NCBI RefSeq assembly: GCF_028816475.1
Contig: NZ_CP118247.1
Location: 372,001 to 436,000, forward strand
DNA length: 64,000 nt
From: Devosia rhodophyticola
GTDB lineage: Bacteria > Pseudomonadota > Alphaproteobacteria > Rhizobiales > Devosiaceae
Direction: 5' to 3'
Every line of letters begins with the position of its first letter. The first letter of the stretch is position 1. This document shows positions 52,196 through 61,478 of this stretch, piece by piece. A model generated the notes under the pieces. That model worked only from the letters and a program-made list of their open reading frames with translations, was not told the origin of the DNA and did not search any database. The translations under genes were made by a program, and so were the position numbers.

Positions 52196-53371
52196 TCAGC
52201 CAGCCCGAACTGCCCGGGGAAAACGTGCGAATGCAGCGATGGTTACGAGGGCGATGAGGCTGCTGGCGAGGGCGAAATAGAGGGCGGCGGTGAAACTGCC
52301 TGTGGCGTCAAAACTGGTGCCGGCCAGCCACGGAGAGAGTAACCCCGCGACCCCCCAAGCGGTAAAAACAAGTGCAAATGTGTGACCAAATGTTAGCGTT
52401 GAGGTCAACGCACGCGTCAAAACCGGCATGGCCGAGGCCATCAGCCCATAGCTGAGTGCAACCAGGGTCAGTCCGATGCCACCGGCATAGACGTTGGGCG
52501 AGATGATCAAGGTCAAAAGACCAATGGCGGCCAAGATGGGTGAGAGGCCCGCGATGATGATCGGGGGCAGCCACTGACCCAATAGGCTGACCGAGAGCCG
52601 CCCACCAGTATTGCCCAAGGCAATTACGGCCAGCACGGTCGCCGAGAGTGCGGTTGCGGCGCCGCGATCCTCGATAATGGCAGATGCCAGCCCCAGAACC
52701 ATCAAGCCGGTGCCTGAGCCGAAGGCGAAGATCGTCCAGAGCAAGGCGACATGCCCTGCGCGCGGCGGGGCGATGATGGGTGCGGTGTCGCGGTTGGTGG
52801 CGGTGGATGCTGCCTGCTCATGGGCTGGAAATGCAAAGACAAGAGCGGCGGCGACAATAAGGGCCAACGCCACGGGCAAAAGCGCGGCCAGTTGCCAATT
52901 GAGGGCAACCAGCGCACGAATGGTGGGGCCAAAGACGACGCCACCAAGGCCAAAGGCGGCGACCATCAGCGGGGTGAGAACGGCCGGAGCCGACGATTTG
53001 GCGGCCAGCTCGACCGTTTGAATATAGATGATGCCGCTCATAGCGCCGAAACCGAGGCTATAGAACAAGAGGAACAGGTCAAAGCCTGGTGCAACCGTCG
53101 CCAGGACCAGCGAGATTGCTGCCAAAACGCCGGCGGCCGCTGCGGCGCGTGAACTTTTCATCGGCGCGGGCAAATATGGGAATAGCAGCACGGCCAGCGA
53201 AAAAGCGACGATGGCGAACGAGAAAACCTGCCCGGCCTGCTGCACGCCAACATCATAGCGCACGAGCAACGCCGGGATCATCGAACTCCACGCATATAGG
53301 CTACCGGCGGCAAAGCACAGGAGTGCGGCGGCCAGCATGGGCAGCCTGGCTTTTGCGGGTTTTGAGGTCAC
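52196..53371 (-). CDS. MFS transporter
   Basis: The 391-residue protein has twelve predicted membrane helices with a short loop between six and seven and the first-helix pattern FAAGSLYAWSSMIPALLVRY. The family exchanges or extrudes small molecules; substrate unknown. The start is uncertain: I used a GTG (TSKPAKARLPMLAA follows), while a longer TTG and a shorter ATG at 53338 also fit. It is divergent from the thiolase-like operon, and could move that pathway's substrate. The gene's right end lies in its 136-base gap. Confidence 0.78.
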   Translation of the reverse strand: MTSKPAKARLPMLAAALLCFAAGSLYAWSSMIPALLVRYDVGVQQAGQVFSFAIVAFSLAVLLFPYLPAPMKSSRAAAAAGVLAAISLVLATVAPGFDLFLLFYSLGFGAMSGIIYIQTVELAAKSSAPAVLTPLMVAAFGLGGVVFGPTIRALVALNWQLAALLPVALALIVAAALVFAFPAHEQAASTATNRDTAPIIAPPRAGHVALLWTIFAFGSGTGLMVLGLASAIIEDRGAATALSATVLAVIALGNTGGRLSVSLLGQWLPPIIIAGLSPILAAIGLLTLIISPNVYAGGIGLTLVALSYGLMASAMPVLTRALTSTLTFGHTFALVFTAWGVAGLLSPWLAGTSFDATGSFTAALYFALASSLIALVTIAAFARFPRAVRAG

Positions 53372-53507
53372 GGCGCAATCCGATTGGGGCCGCACAATTC
53401 GACGGCGATATAAGACTTGTATGAACAAATTAAATAAGTCAATAATGTATCACAGCACCATGACGGGACGACGAACAAAGGCAAAAGCCAGTTCGGATGG
53501 GAGGATA

Positions 53508-54683
53508 ATGTTGGAGATGGCGGCCGTTACGGGCAGCGCACAAACGCGGTTCAGTCGTCGCACCGATGGTTCCTCATTTCGAGATTGGGCCAGCGAAGCC
53601 TTTGAGGCTGCGCTGTTAATGGCAACGCTGGATCGGGCGGACGTTGATACGCTGATTGTTGCCTCTGAAAGTGATTTTTTCACGCTGCAGCTCAATCCGG
53701 CAGCAATTCTTGCTGGCGATCTGGGACTTGTCGGCGTTGCGACGATGCGCGTAGAGGGCGGAGGTGCTTCGGGGCAGTTAGCCGTGCACGCGGCAGCCCA
53801 AGCCATCGCCTCGGGCCAGGCTCGCCATGTTGCCGTCATTGGGGTTGACCCTTCGGCCTCCCAGCTTCCGGCGGCAACGATCAAACTGCTCTATGGCTAT
53901 TCGTTCGACGCCTGGACGGACGGCATGACCGGCACATCGGCAACGGCGCTTTATGCGCTGTCCTATCAGGCATTTGCAGCGCGGATCGGGCTACCGGATA
54001 AGTGCCTTGACCAAATTGCGCTGCAGAACCGGGCCAATGCAATGCTCAATCCCAATGCGCACTTGCCGCGCCAGCACAAAATGGCAGAAATCGCGGACTC
54101 GCCGCTGATCGCCTCGCCTTATCGTCGATTGCACTGTTCCCCCCTCAGCGATGGGGCTGCCGCGATCATTCTGTCGCATCCCGATGCCCTGCCCGGTGCC
54201 AGGGGCAGCGCGCCCCGCATCACGGGAATTGGCGCCGCATCCGACCACGCCCAACTGGGAGCGCGTCAAGATACGGGTACCTTTACCGCCAAACGCAAGG
54301 CAATGCAGCGGGCCTGCCAACAGGCAGGAATTGGTCCAGCCGATATTGATGTTGCCGAGGTTTACGATGCCTATGCGGGGGCACAGTTGCAGGCGCTAAA
54401 CGTCTTGGGATTGAGCGAGACGCTACAAGCCGATCTCGATGCCCAGCATTTTGCGCCCGAGGGCCGTTTGCCGATCAACCTTTCGGGGGGGCTGCTGGGG
54501 CAAGGTGCGCCGGTGGGGGCGACCGGGGTTGCGCAAACGGCGACCTGTGCGCTGTTGCTCGAGGGACGGTATCATCCGGAACTGCAACCGAAGCGGCCTT
54601 TGCGCCACGCGCTGGCCGACACTCATGGCGGGGTGTGCACCACAGCGGCTGTGACGCTGCTGAGTCAGGCGGACGCAAAATGA
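53508..54683 (+). CDS. thiolase-like protein lacking canonical Cys and His
   Basis: This 391-residue thiolase-fold protein resembles the SCP2-thiolase branch (WASEAFEAALLMATLDRADV; DIDVAEVYDAYAGAQLQAL). At the nucleophile position, where family members have CASG, it reads EGGGASGQLAVHAAA, and the GHPxGATG His motif is GQGAPVGATG. The Cys near the end (GGVCTTAAVTLLSQ) is retained. It is therefore unlikely to be an ordinary thiolase. Paired with a DUF35 protein by ATGA overlap, it recalls the Ltp2-type aldolases of steroid side-chain breakdown. The start ATG has GGGAGG 3-8 bases upstream. Substrate unknown. Confidence 0.82.
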   Translation: MLEMAAVTGSAQTRFSRRTDGSSFRDWASEAFEAALLMATLDRADVDTLIVASESDFFTLQLNPAAILAGDLGLVGVATMRVEGGGASGQLAVHAAAQAIASGQARHVAVIGVDPSASQLPAATIKLLYGYSFDAWTDGMTGTSATALYALSYQAFAARIGLPDKCLDQIALQNRANAMLNPNAHLPRQHKMAEIADSPLIASPYRRLHCSPLSDGAAAIILSHPDALPGARGSAPRITGIGAASDHAQLGARQDTGTFTAKRKAMQRACQQAGIGPADIDVAEVYDAYAGAQLQALNVLGLSETLQADLDAQHFAPEGRLPINLSGGLLGQGAPVGATGVAQTATCALLLEGRYHPELQPKRPLRHALADTHGGVCTTAAVTLLSQADAK

Positions 54684-55060
54684 TTTCATATGAACTCGCC
54701 CTGCCCTATTCGCTGGAACCGGGATGGCTGGCGCCCTACGTCGAAGCCTTGCAAAAAGGCCGGGCGATGGGTCGGAGCTGTTCAAAATGCGGCTCCGTCA
54801 GTTTTCCGCCGCAACGCCGCTGCCAATGCGGGAGTGGTGAGGCACAATGGGTCAGGCTTTCGGGAAAAGCATCGGTATTGCTGCGCACACATGGCAGCGA
54901 CGGCACCTTTGGGTTGGTTCAATTCGAGGGAGCGACCAACAAGGCGGTGACGCGGCTTGAGGGCTTTGCGTCCGAAATAACCGACGGCCACCTGATTGCC
55001 CCACCCAGCGACGTCCCTGCGCTTATTCTTGCTCCATCCAAATCAAGGTCCACACCGTGA
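54680..55060 (+). CDS. DUF35 zinc-ribbon/OB-fold protein
   Basis: The 126-residue protein has a zinc ribbon (CSKCGSVSFPPQRRCQCG, residues 33-50) and a small OB fold. DUF35 proteins bind SCP2-type thiolases or aldolases and act as acyl-CoA channel or stabilising subunits. Overlaps of ATGA/GTGA with genes on both sides imply coupled synthesis with the thiolase-like protein and the acyl-CoA synthetase. A longer frame exists upstream inside the thiolase-like gene and is not credible. Confidence 0.85.
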   Translation: MISYELALPYSLEPGWLAPYVEALQKGRAMGRSCSKCGSVSFPPQRRCQCGSGEAQWVRLSGKASVLLRTHGSDGTFGLVQFEGATNKAVTRLEGFASEITDGHLIAPPSDVPALILAPSKSRSTP

Positions 55061-56727
55061 ACCCTTTCGCCAGCCTGACCGACGCGACCCTCGACAAGCT
55101 CAATCTGCGCCGTGATGGAGACGCGCTGCGCATTGTCTGGCCTGCCGACACCAATATCTACCACATGACGTTGGGTCGGCATCTTGCGCCGGAAATGCGC
55201 GACCGGACTGCGATCATATTTGAGGACGCCGAAGGCAAGGTCAGCACGCAGAGTTTTGCCGACGTTGAGCGCGCCGCCAGTGGGCTGGCAGCCCGGCTGG
55301 AAGGCCTGGGGTATGGGCGCGGCGATCTCGTTGCGATCCACACTGGCCAACATCCCGATACGGCAATTGCGCATATGGCCATTTGCAAGCTGGGTGGCAC
55401 CGCCGTGACATTGTCGCAGCTTTACGGTCCCGAAACGCTGGCGCACGCCCTGGCAGATTGCGGCGCAAAGGTCGTTTTGACCGATGAGGCGGCGTGGCGC
55501 CCGTTGCGCGACGAGGCGCCGACACTGTTCCCCAGCCTTGCCCATGTCTTTTTGCGCCAACCCCAAGCGGGTGAACTTGATCTTGGCGAAGCGTTTGGCA
55601 CCGATATTGCGGACTTTGTGCCCGAATATGGTGGGGCCGACGATCCGGCGCTCTTGATGTACACTTCGGGCTCGACCGGAAAACCCAAGGGCATACTGCA
55701 CGGCCATAGAGTGCTGGCTTCATACACACCTTCGATCAGTCTGTTTTTCAATCTGACCATGGACGAGCCGGACGCCGTTTTCTGGTCGCCGTCGGACTGG
55801 GCCTGGGTTGGTGGGCTGCTCGACATGTTGTTTCCAGCCTGGATGGCGGGTCGCCCCATCGCCACGTCGATGGATCGGTTCAAGGCAGAATGGGCCTATG
55901 GGTTCATGGCAAGGCATATGGTGACACATACTTTTCTGGCACCCACAGCAATCAAGCGGCTGGCGCAAACCGCCGAGCCGCGACAGGATCATGATCTTGC
56001 GCTGCGCGTGATCTGCACCGGCGGAGAGGCATTGGCGGCAGAAACACTGGAGTGGGCCGAAAAACGCCTTGGCGTTGTCTGCAACGAATTTTACGGCATG
56101 ACCGAAGTCAATCATCTGATCGGCAATTGCGCAGCGCTTTATCCACGCAAGCCCGGATCAATGGGCCGGGCCTATCCGGGCCATGTGGTTCGGCTGGTGG
56201 ATGCTGACGGCAAGGATGTGCCCGAGGGCGAGGCAGGCGAAATCGTTACCCCGATGACAGCGCCCACCCGGTTCCTTGGGTATCTCAACAATCCGGGCAA
56301 GGAAAAGGAAATGCAGTTGGGCGACAGCCTGCGCACCTTTGATCTGGCAGTGCGCGATGCTGATGGCTATTTCTGGTACAAGGGGCGCTCGGACGATCTG
56401 ATAAAATCCTCCGGCTTCCGCATTGGCCCTGCCGAAATCGAGGACTGTCTCTTGGCCCATCCGGCGGTTGCCGAAACAGCGGTCGTGGGCAAGCCCGATG
56501 CTGATCGCGGCACTATCGTCAAAGCATTTATCAAGGTTCGACAGGGATTTACGGCGGATTCTGAACTATCTGATTCATTGACCCAACATGTGCGCCAGCG
56601 TCTGGCGGGCTATAAGGCACCGCGCGAGATAGAGTTTGTCGACGACTTTGTCATGACCTCGTCAGGCAAGATCAACCGGCGCGCCTTGCGCGATGCTGAA
56701 AAAACCAAGGCGCGGGGGAACGCATGA
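55057..56727 (+). CDS. AMP-forming acyl-CoA synthetase
   Basis: This 556-residue adenylate-forming enzyme has the P-loop MYTSGSGTGKPKGI-type motif (MYTSGSTGKPKGILHGH), GGEALAAETLEW, YGMTEVNHL, and the C-terminal hinge YKGRSDDLIKSSGFRIG with the catalytic Lys in TSSGKINRRALR. It activates a carboxylic acid to the CoA thioester via an acyl-adenylate, and looks like the medium-chain acyl-CoA/acetyl-CoA synthetase branch. It should supply substrate to the thiolase-like/DUF35 pair. The start is GTG overlapping the DUF35 stop. Confidence 0.88.
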   Translation: MNPFASLTDATLDKLNLRRDGDALRIVWPADTNIYHMTLGRHLAPEMRDRTAIIFEDAEGKVSTQSFADVERAASGLAARLEGLGYGRGDLVAIHTGQHPDTAIAHMAICKLGGTAVTLSQLYGPETLAHALADCGAKVVLTDEAAWRPLRDEAPTLFPSLAHVFLRQPQAGELDLGEAFGTDIADFVPEYGGADDPALLMYTSGSTGKPKGILHGHRVLASYTPSISLFFNLTMDEPDAVFWSPSDWAWVGGLLDMLFPAWMAGRPIATSMDRFKAEWAYGFMARHMVTHTFLAPTAIKRLAQTAEPRQDHDLALRVICTGGEALAAETLEWAEKRLGVVCNEFYGMTEVNHLIGNCAALYPRKPGSMGRAYPGHVVRLVDADGKDVPEGEAGEIVTPMTAPTRFLGYLNNPGKEKEMQLGDSLRTFDLAVRDADGYFWYKGRSDDLIKSSGFRIGPAEIEDCLLAHPAVAETAVVGKPDADRGTIVKAFIKVRQGFTADSELSDSLTQHVRQRLAGYKAPREIEFVDDFVMTSSGKINRRALRDAEKTKARGNA

Positions 56728-58190
56728 TGAACCAGATTCCACTGACCCCGTATGTTGCCGAATTCATTGCCAAAGAGCAGCCCCTGCGCATTGGCGGCAA
56801 GTTGCTGGAGAGTGCGGCGTCGCTTGAAATTATCAATCCGTCGACCGGGGGCAAGCTGGCGCAGGTTGCGCGGGCGGGAAAGGTCGAAATTGATCTGGCG
56901 GTTGCGGCGGCGAAGGATGCGTTCGAGAACGGGGCCTGGACCCGGATGCTGCCCAATGAACGCAGCCGCATATTGTGGCGGCTGGCCGATCTGATCGAGG
57001 CGCGGGCCGACATATTCGGACAGTTGGATGCGCTTGATAATGGCAAGCCATTTCACGTGGCGCGGGATGTAGATGCGCATTGGTCGGCGCGGCATTTCCG
57101 TTATTTTGCCGGATGGGCCGACAAGATCGAGGGGGCGACCATCCCGGTGGGCACACCTGACCGCCTGACCTATACCAAGGCCGAACCGCTGGGTGTTTGC
57201 GGGCTGATAACGCCCTGGAATTACCCGTTGCTGATGGCGGCGTGGAAATTGGCACCGGCACTGGCGGCGGGCAATACCATCGTGCTCAAACCGTCCGAGG
57301 AAACGCCGCTGTCGGCGCTTTATCTGGCGGATCTGGCGCTGGAAGCTGGATTGCCGCCGGGGGTTCTCAATGTTGTGCCGGGTTATGGGCATGATGCAGG
57401 GGCGGCGCTAGCGGCGCATCCAGACGTGGCAAAAGTCGGCTTTACCGGCAGCACGGCGACAGGTCGGCGGATCGTTGAGGCTTCGGCTGGTAATCTCAAG
57501 AAGGTTTCGCTCGAACTGGGCGGCAAAGCCGCCAACATCATTTTTGATGATGCCGATCTCGACAAGGCCATCGCGGGGGCTTTCTGGGCCAATTTTGGCA
57601 ATAACGGGCAGAGCTGTACCGCCGGATCGCGCCTTTACGTGCACAAGAGCATTCATGACAAAGTGTTGGATGCATTGGCGAAAATTGCACCAACAGTGTC
57701 GGTTGGTCCGGGACTGGATGATCCTGCCCATGATCTGGGGCCGGTGATCAGCAAGACCCAACTTGGCAAGGTCCTGGGGTTTCTTGATGGTGGCGAAGGC
57801 ACTGTAGTAACCGGCGGAGCGCGGATGGACCGCGAGGGCTGGTTCGTGCCGCCAACGATCATTGCCGACTTGACCGACGATATGCGGCTGGTGCGCGAGG
57901 AAGTGTTCGGGCCGGTTCTGGCGGTGTTGCCCTTTGAGGACGACAGTGAGGTTCTGGGCCGCGCCAACGCCAGTCAATATGGCCTGGCGGCGGGGCTTTG
58001 GTCGCGGGACGTAAGCCGGGTTCGTCAATTTGCCGACAAGTTGCAGGCAGGTACTGTGTGGGTCAATTGTTGGGGCGACACCGATGCGGCGGCGCCGTTT
58101 GGCGGAGTCAAACAATCCGGCTATGGCCGCGAAATGGGGCGGGAAGCAATCTCACTCTACACGCAGACAAAATGTGTTTGGATCAATTGA
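56724..58190 (+). CDS. NAD(P)+-dependent aldehyde dehydrogenase
   Basis: This 488-residue ALDH has the catalytic Glu in SLELGGKAANIIFDD and nucleophile Cys in NNGQSCTAGSRLYVH (near residue 300), plus the N-terminal NYPLLMAAWKLAPALAAGN motif and the C-terminal AAPFGGVKQSGYGREMG. It oxidises an aldehyde to the acid that the synthetase upstream could activate. The four genes form one overlapping operon. A betaine-aldehyde/4-aminobutanal-type ALDH is the closest description, but specificity is open. Confidence 0.9.
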   Translation: MMNQIPLTPYVAEFIAKEQPLRIGGKLLESAASLEIINPSTGGKLAQVARAGKVEIDLAVAAAKDAFENGAWTRMLPNERSRILWRLADLIEARADIFGQLDALDNGKPFHVARDVDAHWSARHFRYFAGWADKIEGATIPVGTPDRLTYTKAEPLGVCGLITPWNYPLLMAAWKLAPALAAGNTIVLKPSEETPLSALYLADLALEAGLPPGVLNVVPGYGHDAGAALAAHPDVAKVGFTGSTATGRRIVEASAGNLKKVSLELGGKAANIIFDDADLDKAIAGAFWANFGNNGQSCTAGSRLYVHKSIHDKVLDALAKIAPTVSVGPGLDDPAHDLGPVISKTQLGKVLGFLDGGEGTVVTGGARMDREGWFVPPTIIADLTDDMRLVREEVFGPVLAVLPFEDDSEVLGRANASQYGLAAGLWSRDVSRVRQFADKLQAGTVWVNCWGDTDAAAPFGGVKQSGYGREMGREAISLYTQTKCVWIN

Positions 58191-58954
58191 TGAGGGCGAG
58201 CGTGACTGAGCTCAGCGACATACCGAAATATGAGCAGGCTTACCGTGTCATTCTGGATCGGCTGAAGGCGGGGCGCTATCCGATTGGCGGGCGCATGCCG
58301 ACCGAAGGCGAGTTGAGCGAACATTTCAAGGTCAGCCGGGTCACCATTCGGCGGGCGCTCGATATGCTGGTGCAGGATGGCTACGTGGAAAGTCGGCAGG
58401 GAAGCGGTTATCGCGTCATTACGCTGTCGCCAGCGTCGGACACTTGCCTGACCTCGTTCACCGACGCAATGTTACGCGCCGGTTTGGAGCCGACATCGCA
58501 GCTATTGTCGCTGACAACCTTCAAGACGGGAGCGCCCGAGTTGGGGCATTTACCAGCCGACATGCAGGCGCGTCCGATCACCCGGGTCAATCGGCTGCGA
58601 CTGGTGGATGGTAATCCGCGAATGCTGGTGATGTCGCATGCGCCGGCTGAATTGTTGCAAGGGGCGACGGCGGCGGATTTCCCCGAAAGCGGGCCGGCAC
58701 AGTCGATTTTGCGGATTCTGGCGCAGCGCTTCAAGCTGGAGTGGTCGGCGGCGTGCGAGGATATCAGCCCGGTTGTGGCCGACGCGGAAATGGCGGGGCT
58801 GTTTGGTATTGAGGTGGGTAGCCCGATCCTGCGGCAGGCATGCTCGGCGTTCGATGATGACGGTCGCACGGTGTTCCACGAGGACGTTTTCCGCACCGGG
58901 ACGGTCAGTTTCACGCTGTCCAAGCAAAACCGGCAACCCAACCATTTACCCTAG
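58190..58954 (+). CDS. GntR-family transcriptional regulator (HutC/UTRA type)
   Basis: The product of about 254 residues has an N-terminal winged helix (AGRYPIGGRMPTEGELSEHF, VSRVTIRRALDMLVQDGYVE) and a C-terminal UTRA effector domain (ITRVNRLRLVDGNPRMLVMS). UTRA regulators sense small sugars, amino acids or acids. The ATG overlaps the ALDH stop; a GTG 12 bases further has a better site (GAGGGCG) and may be the true start. It lies between the acyl-CoA module and the nucleoside hydrolase, all on one strand, and may control both units as well as the convergent sugar operon. Confidence 0.85.
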   Translation: MRASVTELSDIPKYEQAYRVILDRLKAGRYPIGGRMPTEGELSEHFKVSRVTIRRALDMLVQDGYVESRQGSGYRVITLSPASDTCLTSFTDAMLRAGLEPTSQLLSLTTFKTGAPELGHLPADMQARPITRVNRLRLVDGNPRMLVMSHAPAELLQGATAADFPESGPAQSILRILAQRFKLEWSAACEDISPVVADAEMAGLFGIEVGSPILRQACSAFDDDGRTVFHEDVFRTGTVSFTLSKQNRQPNHLP

Positions 58955-58961
58955 AGGCACC

Positions 58962-60038
58962 ATGAGCACGTTTCCCAAGCTGACCCAGACGCAAATGGTT
59001 GAACGGCTTTCGCCGCCGACGGACAAGGTGCGGGTCATCATTGATAGCGACACGGCCAATGAGATCGACGATCAATATGCGCTGGCCTGGGCTTTGTTGT
59101 CGCCGGAGAAATTGAGCGTTGAGGCGGTGACGGCGGAGCCGTTTTCGTTTGCCCACCATTTGCCGGTGTTGCGGGCGGCTGAGGCGGCGATGCTGTCAGG
59201 CCAACCCTATCCCGAGCACGTTGTGGGCGGCTTTCAGGGCTGGCTGTCGCGGCTGCACAATCAGGGACGGCGGGTTGCTGATCTCAATCTGGTGGGGCCC
59301 GACGAAGGGGTTGAACTGAGCTACAGGGAAATTCTTACGGTCTATGAAAAGCTCGGCATGTCGAGCGAGGGCAAGGTATTTCGTGGCGCGCCGCGCTATA
59401 TGACAGCGCCGGATGATTGCGTGAAAACCGAAGCTGCCGAAGTCATTGTTGATCTGGCCAAAAGCGGGGACGGTCCGCTTTATGTGGCGGCGATGGGGTG
59501 TGTGACCAATGTGGCGGCAGCACTGTTGATGGCGCCCGAAATCGTCAGGGATATCGTCGTGGTCTGGACCTCAGGCTACCCATCAGCCGCGCCTCATTCG
59601 AACCGGCCATCGCTTAATCTAGTGCAGGATGTGCATGCGTCGCGGCTGTTGTTTGATAGTGGCGTGCCCCATGTCTATTTGCCAGGCTATCATGTGGGCG
59701 CGCAGCTCAAGATTTCGCTGCCTGAGATGGAGCAATTCGTGCGTGGGCGCGGGGCAATGGGGGACTATCTCTATCACCTCTATACCAATAACCCGCTGCA
59801 CAAGATGTTTGCGCTTGAGGATACGGCGCGGCGAACGTGGGTGATCTGGGATATCATCAATATTGCCTGGCTGATCAACCCCGAATGGGTGCCGACCCAT
59901 ATGACGACCTCACCGATCCTGACTGAGGATCTATACATGCAGCTGGACCCGAGCCGCCACGCCATGGCCGAGGCCCATGACGTGCAGCGGGACGAAATCT
60001 TTATTGATTTTTACGACAAGCTGGCCACGCTTAGCTGA
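58962..60038 (+). CDS. nucleoside hydrolase-like protein
   Basis: The 358-residue protein has the metal-binding motif VRVIIDSDTANEIDDQYALA, here DSDTANEIDD, typical of inosine-uridine-preferring nucleoside hydrolases, followed by AMGCVTNVAAALLMAPEIV. These enzymes cleave N-ribosides to base and ribose; related proteins of this group also act on other glycosides. It begins 7 bases after the GntR gene with a short AGAGG upstream of the ATG. Its end overlaps the convergent isomerase gene by 8 bases. Role in the sugar pathway is possible. Confidence 0.85.
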   Translation: MSTFPKLTQTQMVERLSPPTDKVRVIIDSDTANEIDDQYALAWALLSPEKLSVEAVTAEPFSFAHHLPVLRAAEAAMLSGQPYPEHVVGGFQGWLSRLHNQGRRVADLNLVGPDEGVELSYREILTVYEKLGMSSEGKVFRGAPRYMTAPDDCVKTEAAEVIVDLAKSGDGPLYVAAMGCVTNVAAALLMAPEIVRDIVVVWTSGYPSAAPHSNRPSLNLVQDVHASRLLFDSGVPHVYLPGYHVGAQLKISLPEMEQFVRGRGAMGDYLYHLYTNNPLHKMFALEDTARRTWVIWDIINIAWLINPEWVPTHMTTSPILTEDLYMQLDPSRHAMAEAHDVQRDEIFIDFYDKLATLS

Positions 60039-61464
60039 AATCGGACGCCCGCAGGTGGTCGCGCATCGGCCTGCGGGTGAGGCATTCCATGCCGGTCCAC
60101 GAGCCGAATTCGGCCAGAACGGCGGCGACGTCACCGGGCACGAGGACGAAATGATGCTCAAGACCGTGGGCCATGACAGTGGCGACGACGTCTTCGAGCG
60201 TTGACAGATCGCCAGCGATTGCAAAATTTTCGAGCCACCCCCGGCAACCGGTAAAGCCGGAGGGATCGCGGCCTGAAACGTGCGCAGTCATGGCGAAGAT
60301 CGCGCTGGCGTCGCGAGCAATCCGCATAATCGTCACCGGACCATCGCGGAAGACCAGATCGGCTATCGCGCCAAATTGTGGGCCCTCGGGCGTACCGCGG
60401 CCGATCATGGGGTGATTGATCCAGCGCGCGCCATCATCGTCGGCAAGATAGAGCGGACCACCGCCGCCATGCCACATCAACAACTGGTTTGCGTCGAGAT
60501 CGGGTTCGGTCATGTCGAGCAGATAACCAACGCGACCGCTAACCGATTTGGTGACCAACTGGGTAATGGCACCCAAGACGTCGCCTTCAGAGGCGACAGG
60601 CAGATTGTCCTTCTCCTCAAGCATGGTGAAGGCCGCGCCCGGATGCATGCCCGGCCTATCTTGCAGAGCGGGCCAGTCACTGACGGTCAACGCGGCATAA
60701 TCAAACTGTTTGGCGATATCACGCAGGGCGAGCGTGCAGCGGGCGGTCAACGCCATTTGGGTTTTGGAAACACCATCGACCCTGGCAGTCTGGCGAAATT
60801 TTTCAACTTCGTTCCAAACGCGCGTCTCGTCCATCGCGTCCATGCGGTCCGTCAGTTCGTGCATGTCGTGATGGGATACTTCCACCCCGAGGCGAGCACG
60901 CAGGGCATTGGTGGAAACTTCCATATTGTAAAAGGTCATCGCCAACCCGCCGATGACGCCGATGCGGGCGCCTTCGAGTTCGCAGGCGGCCTTGAGCGCC
61001 ATCAGTGAGGTGCGCAAACGCTGTTGCAGCGCTGGGCTTTCCGGCGCGCCGTGGTACCATTGCACCGGTTCGCTGCGCAAATCGCGGACCTGTCGCGCAA
61101 TTGACATCGACATATTGAGCGAAACGAAATTGTTGAGCTGGATATCGCCGGTCCGCGCCGGTTCGGGCACAGACCAGAACCCCGCGCGAACGGGGGCAGC
61201 AGCAATGGTGCGGGCCACATCGCCCATGGTGAAGCCACCATGGAGCAGCAGGATGAACTCGGCACCGCCCGACTGGCACTCGGCGAGCGCCCTGCCCGCG
61301 CCGGTAGCGTCCATTGGAATTTCGCTGGCAATGACCAACCTGATGCCAAGCGCCGCGCAAAGCGCCTGGAGTGTGTTTTCGGCCCGCGACCACACTGAGT
61401 GGTTCTCGGGAAAATAGCTTGGCAGCGATGCGCGGATGAGGCCGATGGTCAATGTTTTGGGCAA
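60031..61464 (-). CDS. L-fucose/L-arabinose isomerase-like protein
   Basis: This 477-residue protein resembles the fucose/arabinose isomerase superfamily: an N-terminal Rossmann-like domain (TLTIGLIRASLPSYFPENHS), a second (GARIGVIGGLAMTFYNMEVS) with a VEVSHHDMHELTDRMD stretch, and a C-terminal domain containing NQLLMWHGGGGPLYL. Family members interconvert aldoses and ketoses with Mn2+. The start is TTG with GGAGG 6 bases upstream. A longer frame adds 42 residues read through the neighbouring SDR gene end. It is the last gene of the leftward sugar operon. Confidence 0.78.
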   Translation of the reverse strand: MPKTLTIGLIRASLPSYFPENHSVWSRAENTLQALCAALGIRLVIASEIPMDATGAGRALAECQSGGAEFILLLHGGFTMGDVARTIAAAPVRAGFWSVPEPARTGDIQLNNFVSLNMSMSIARQVRDLRSEPVQWYHGAPESPALQQRLRTSLMALKAACELEGARIGVIGGLAMTFYNMEVSTNALRARLGVEVSHHDMHELTDRMDAMDETRVWNEVEKFRQTARVDGVSKTQMALTARCTLALRDIAKQFDYAALTVSDWPALQDRPGMHPGAAFTMLEEKDNLPVASEGDVLGAITQLVTKSVSGRVGYLLDMTEPDLDANQLLMWHGGGGPLYLADDDGARWINHPMIGRGTPEGPQFGAIADLVFRDGPVTIMRIARDASAIFAMTAHVSGRDPSGFTGCRGWLENFAIAGDLSTLEDVVATVMAHGLEHHFVLVPGDVAAVLAEFGSWTGMECLTRRPMRDHLRASDFS

Positions 61465-61478
61465 AAGTGCCTCCAGAA

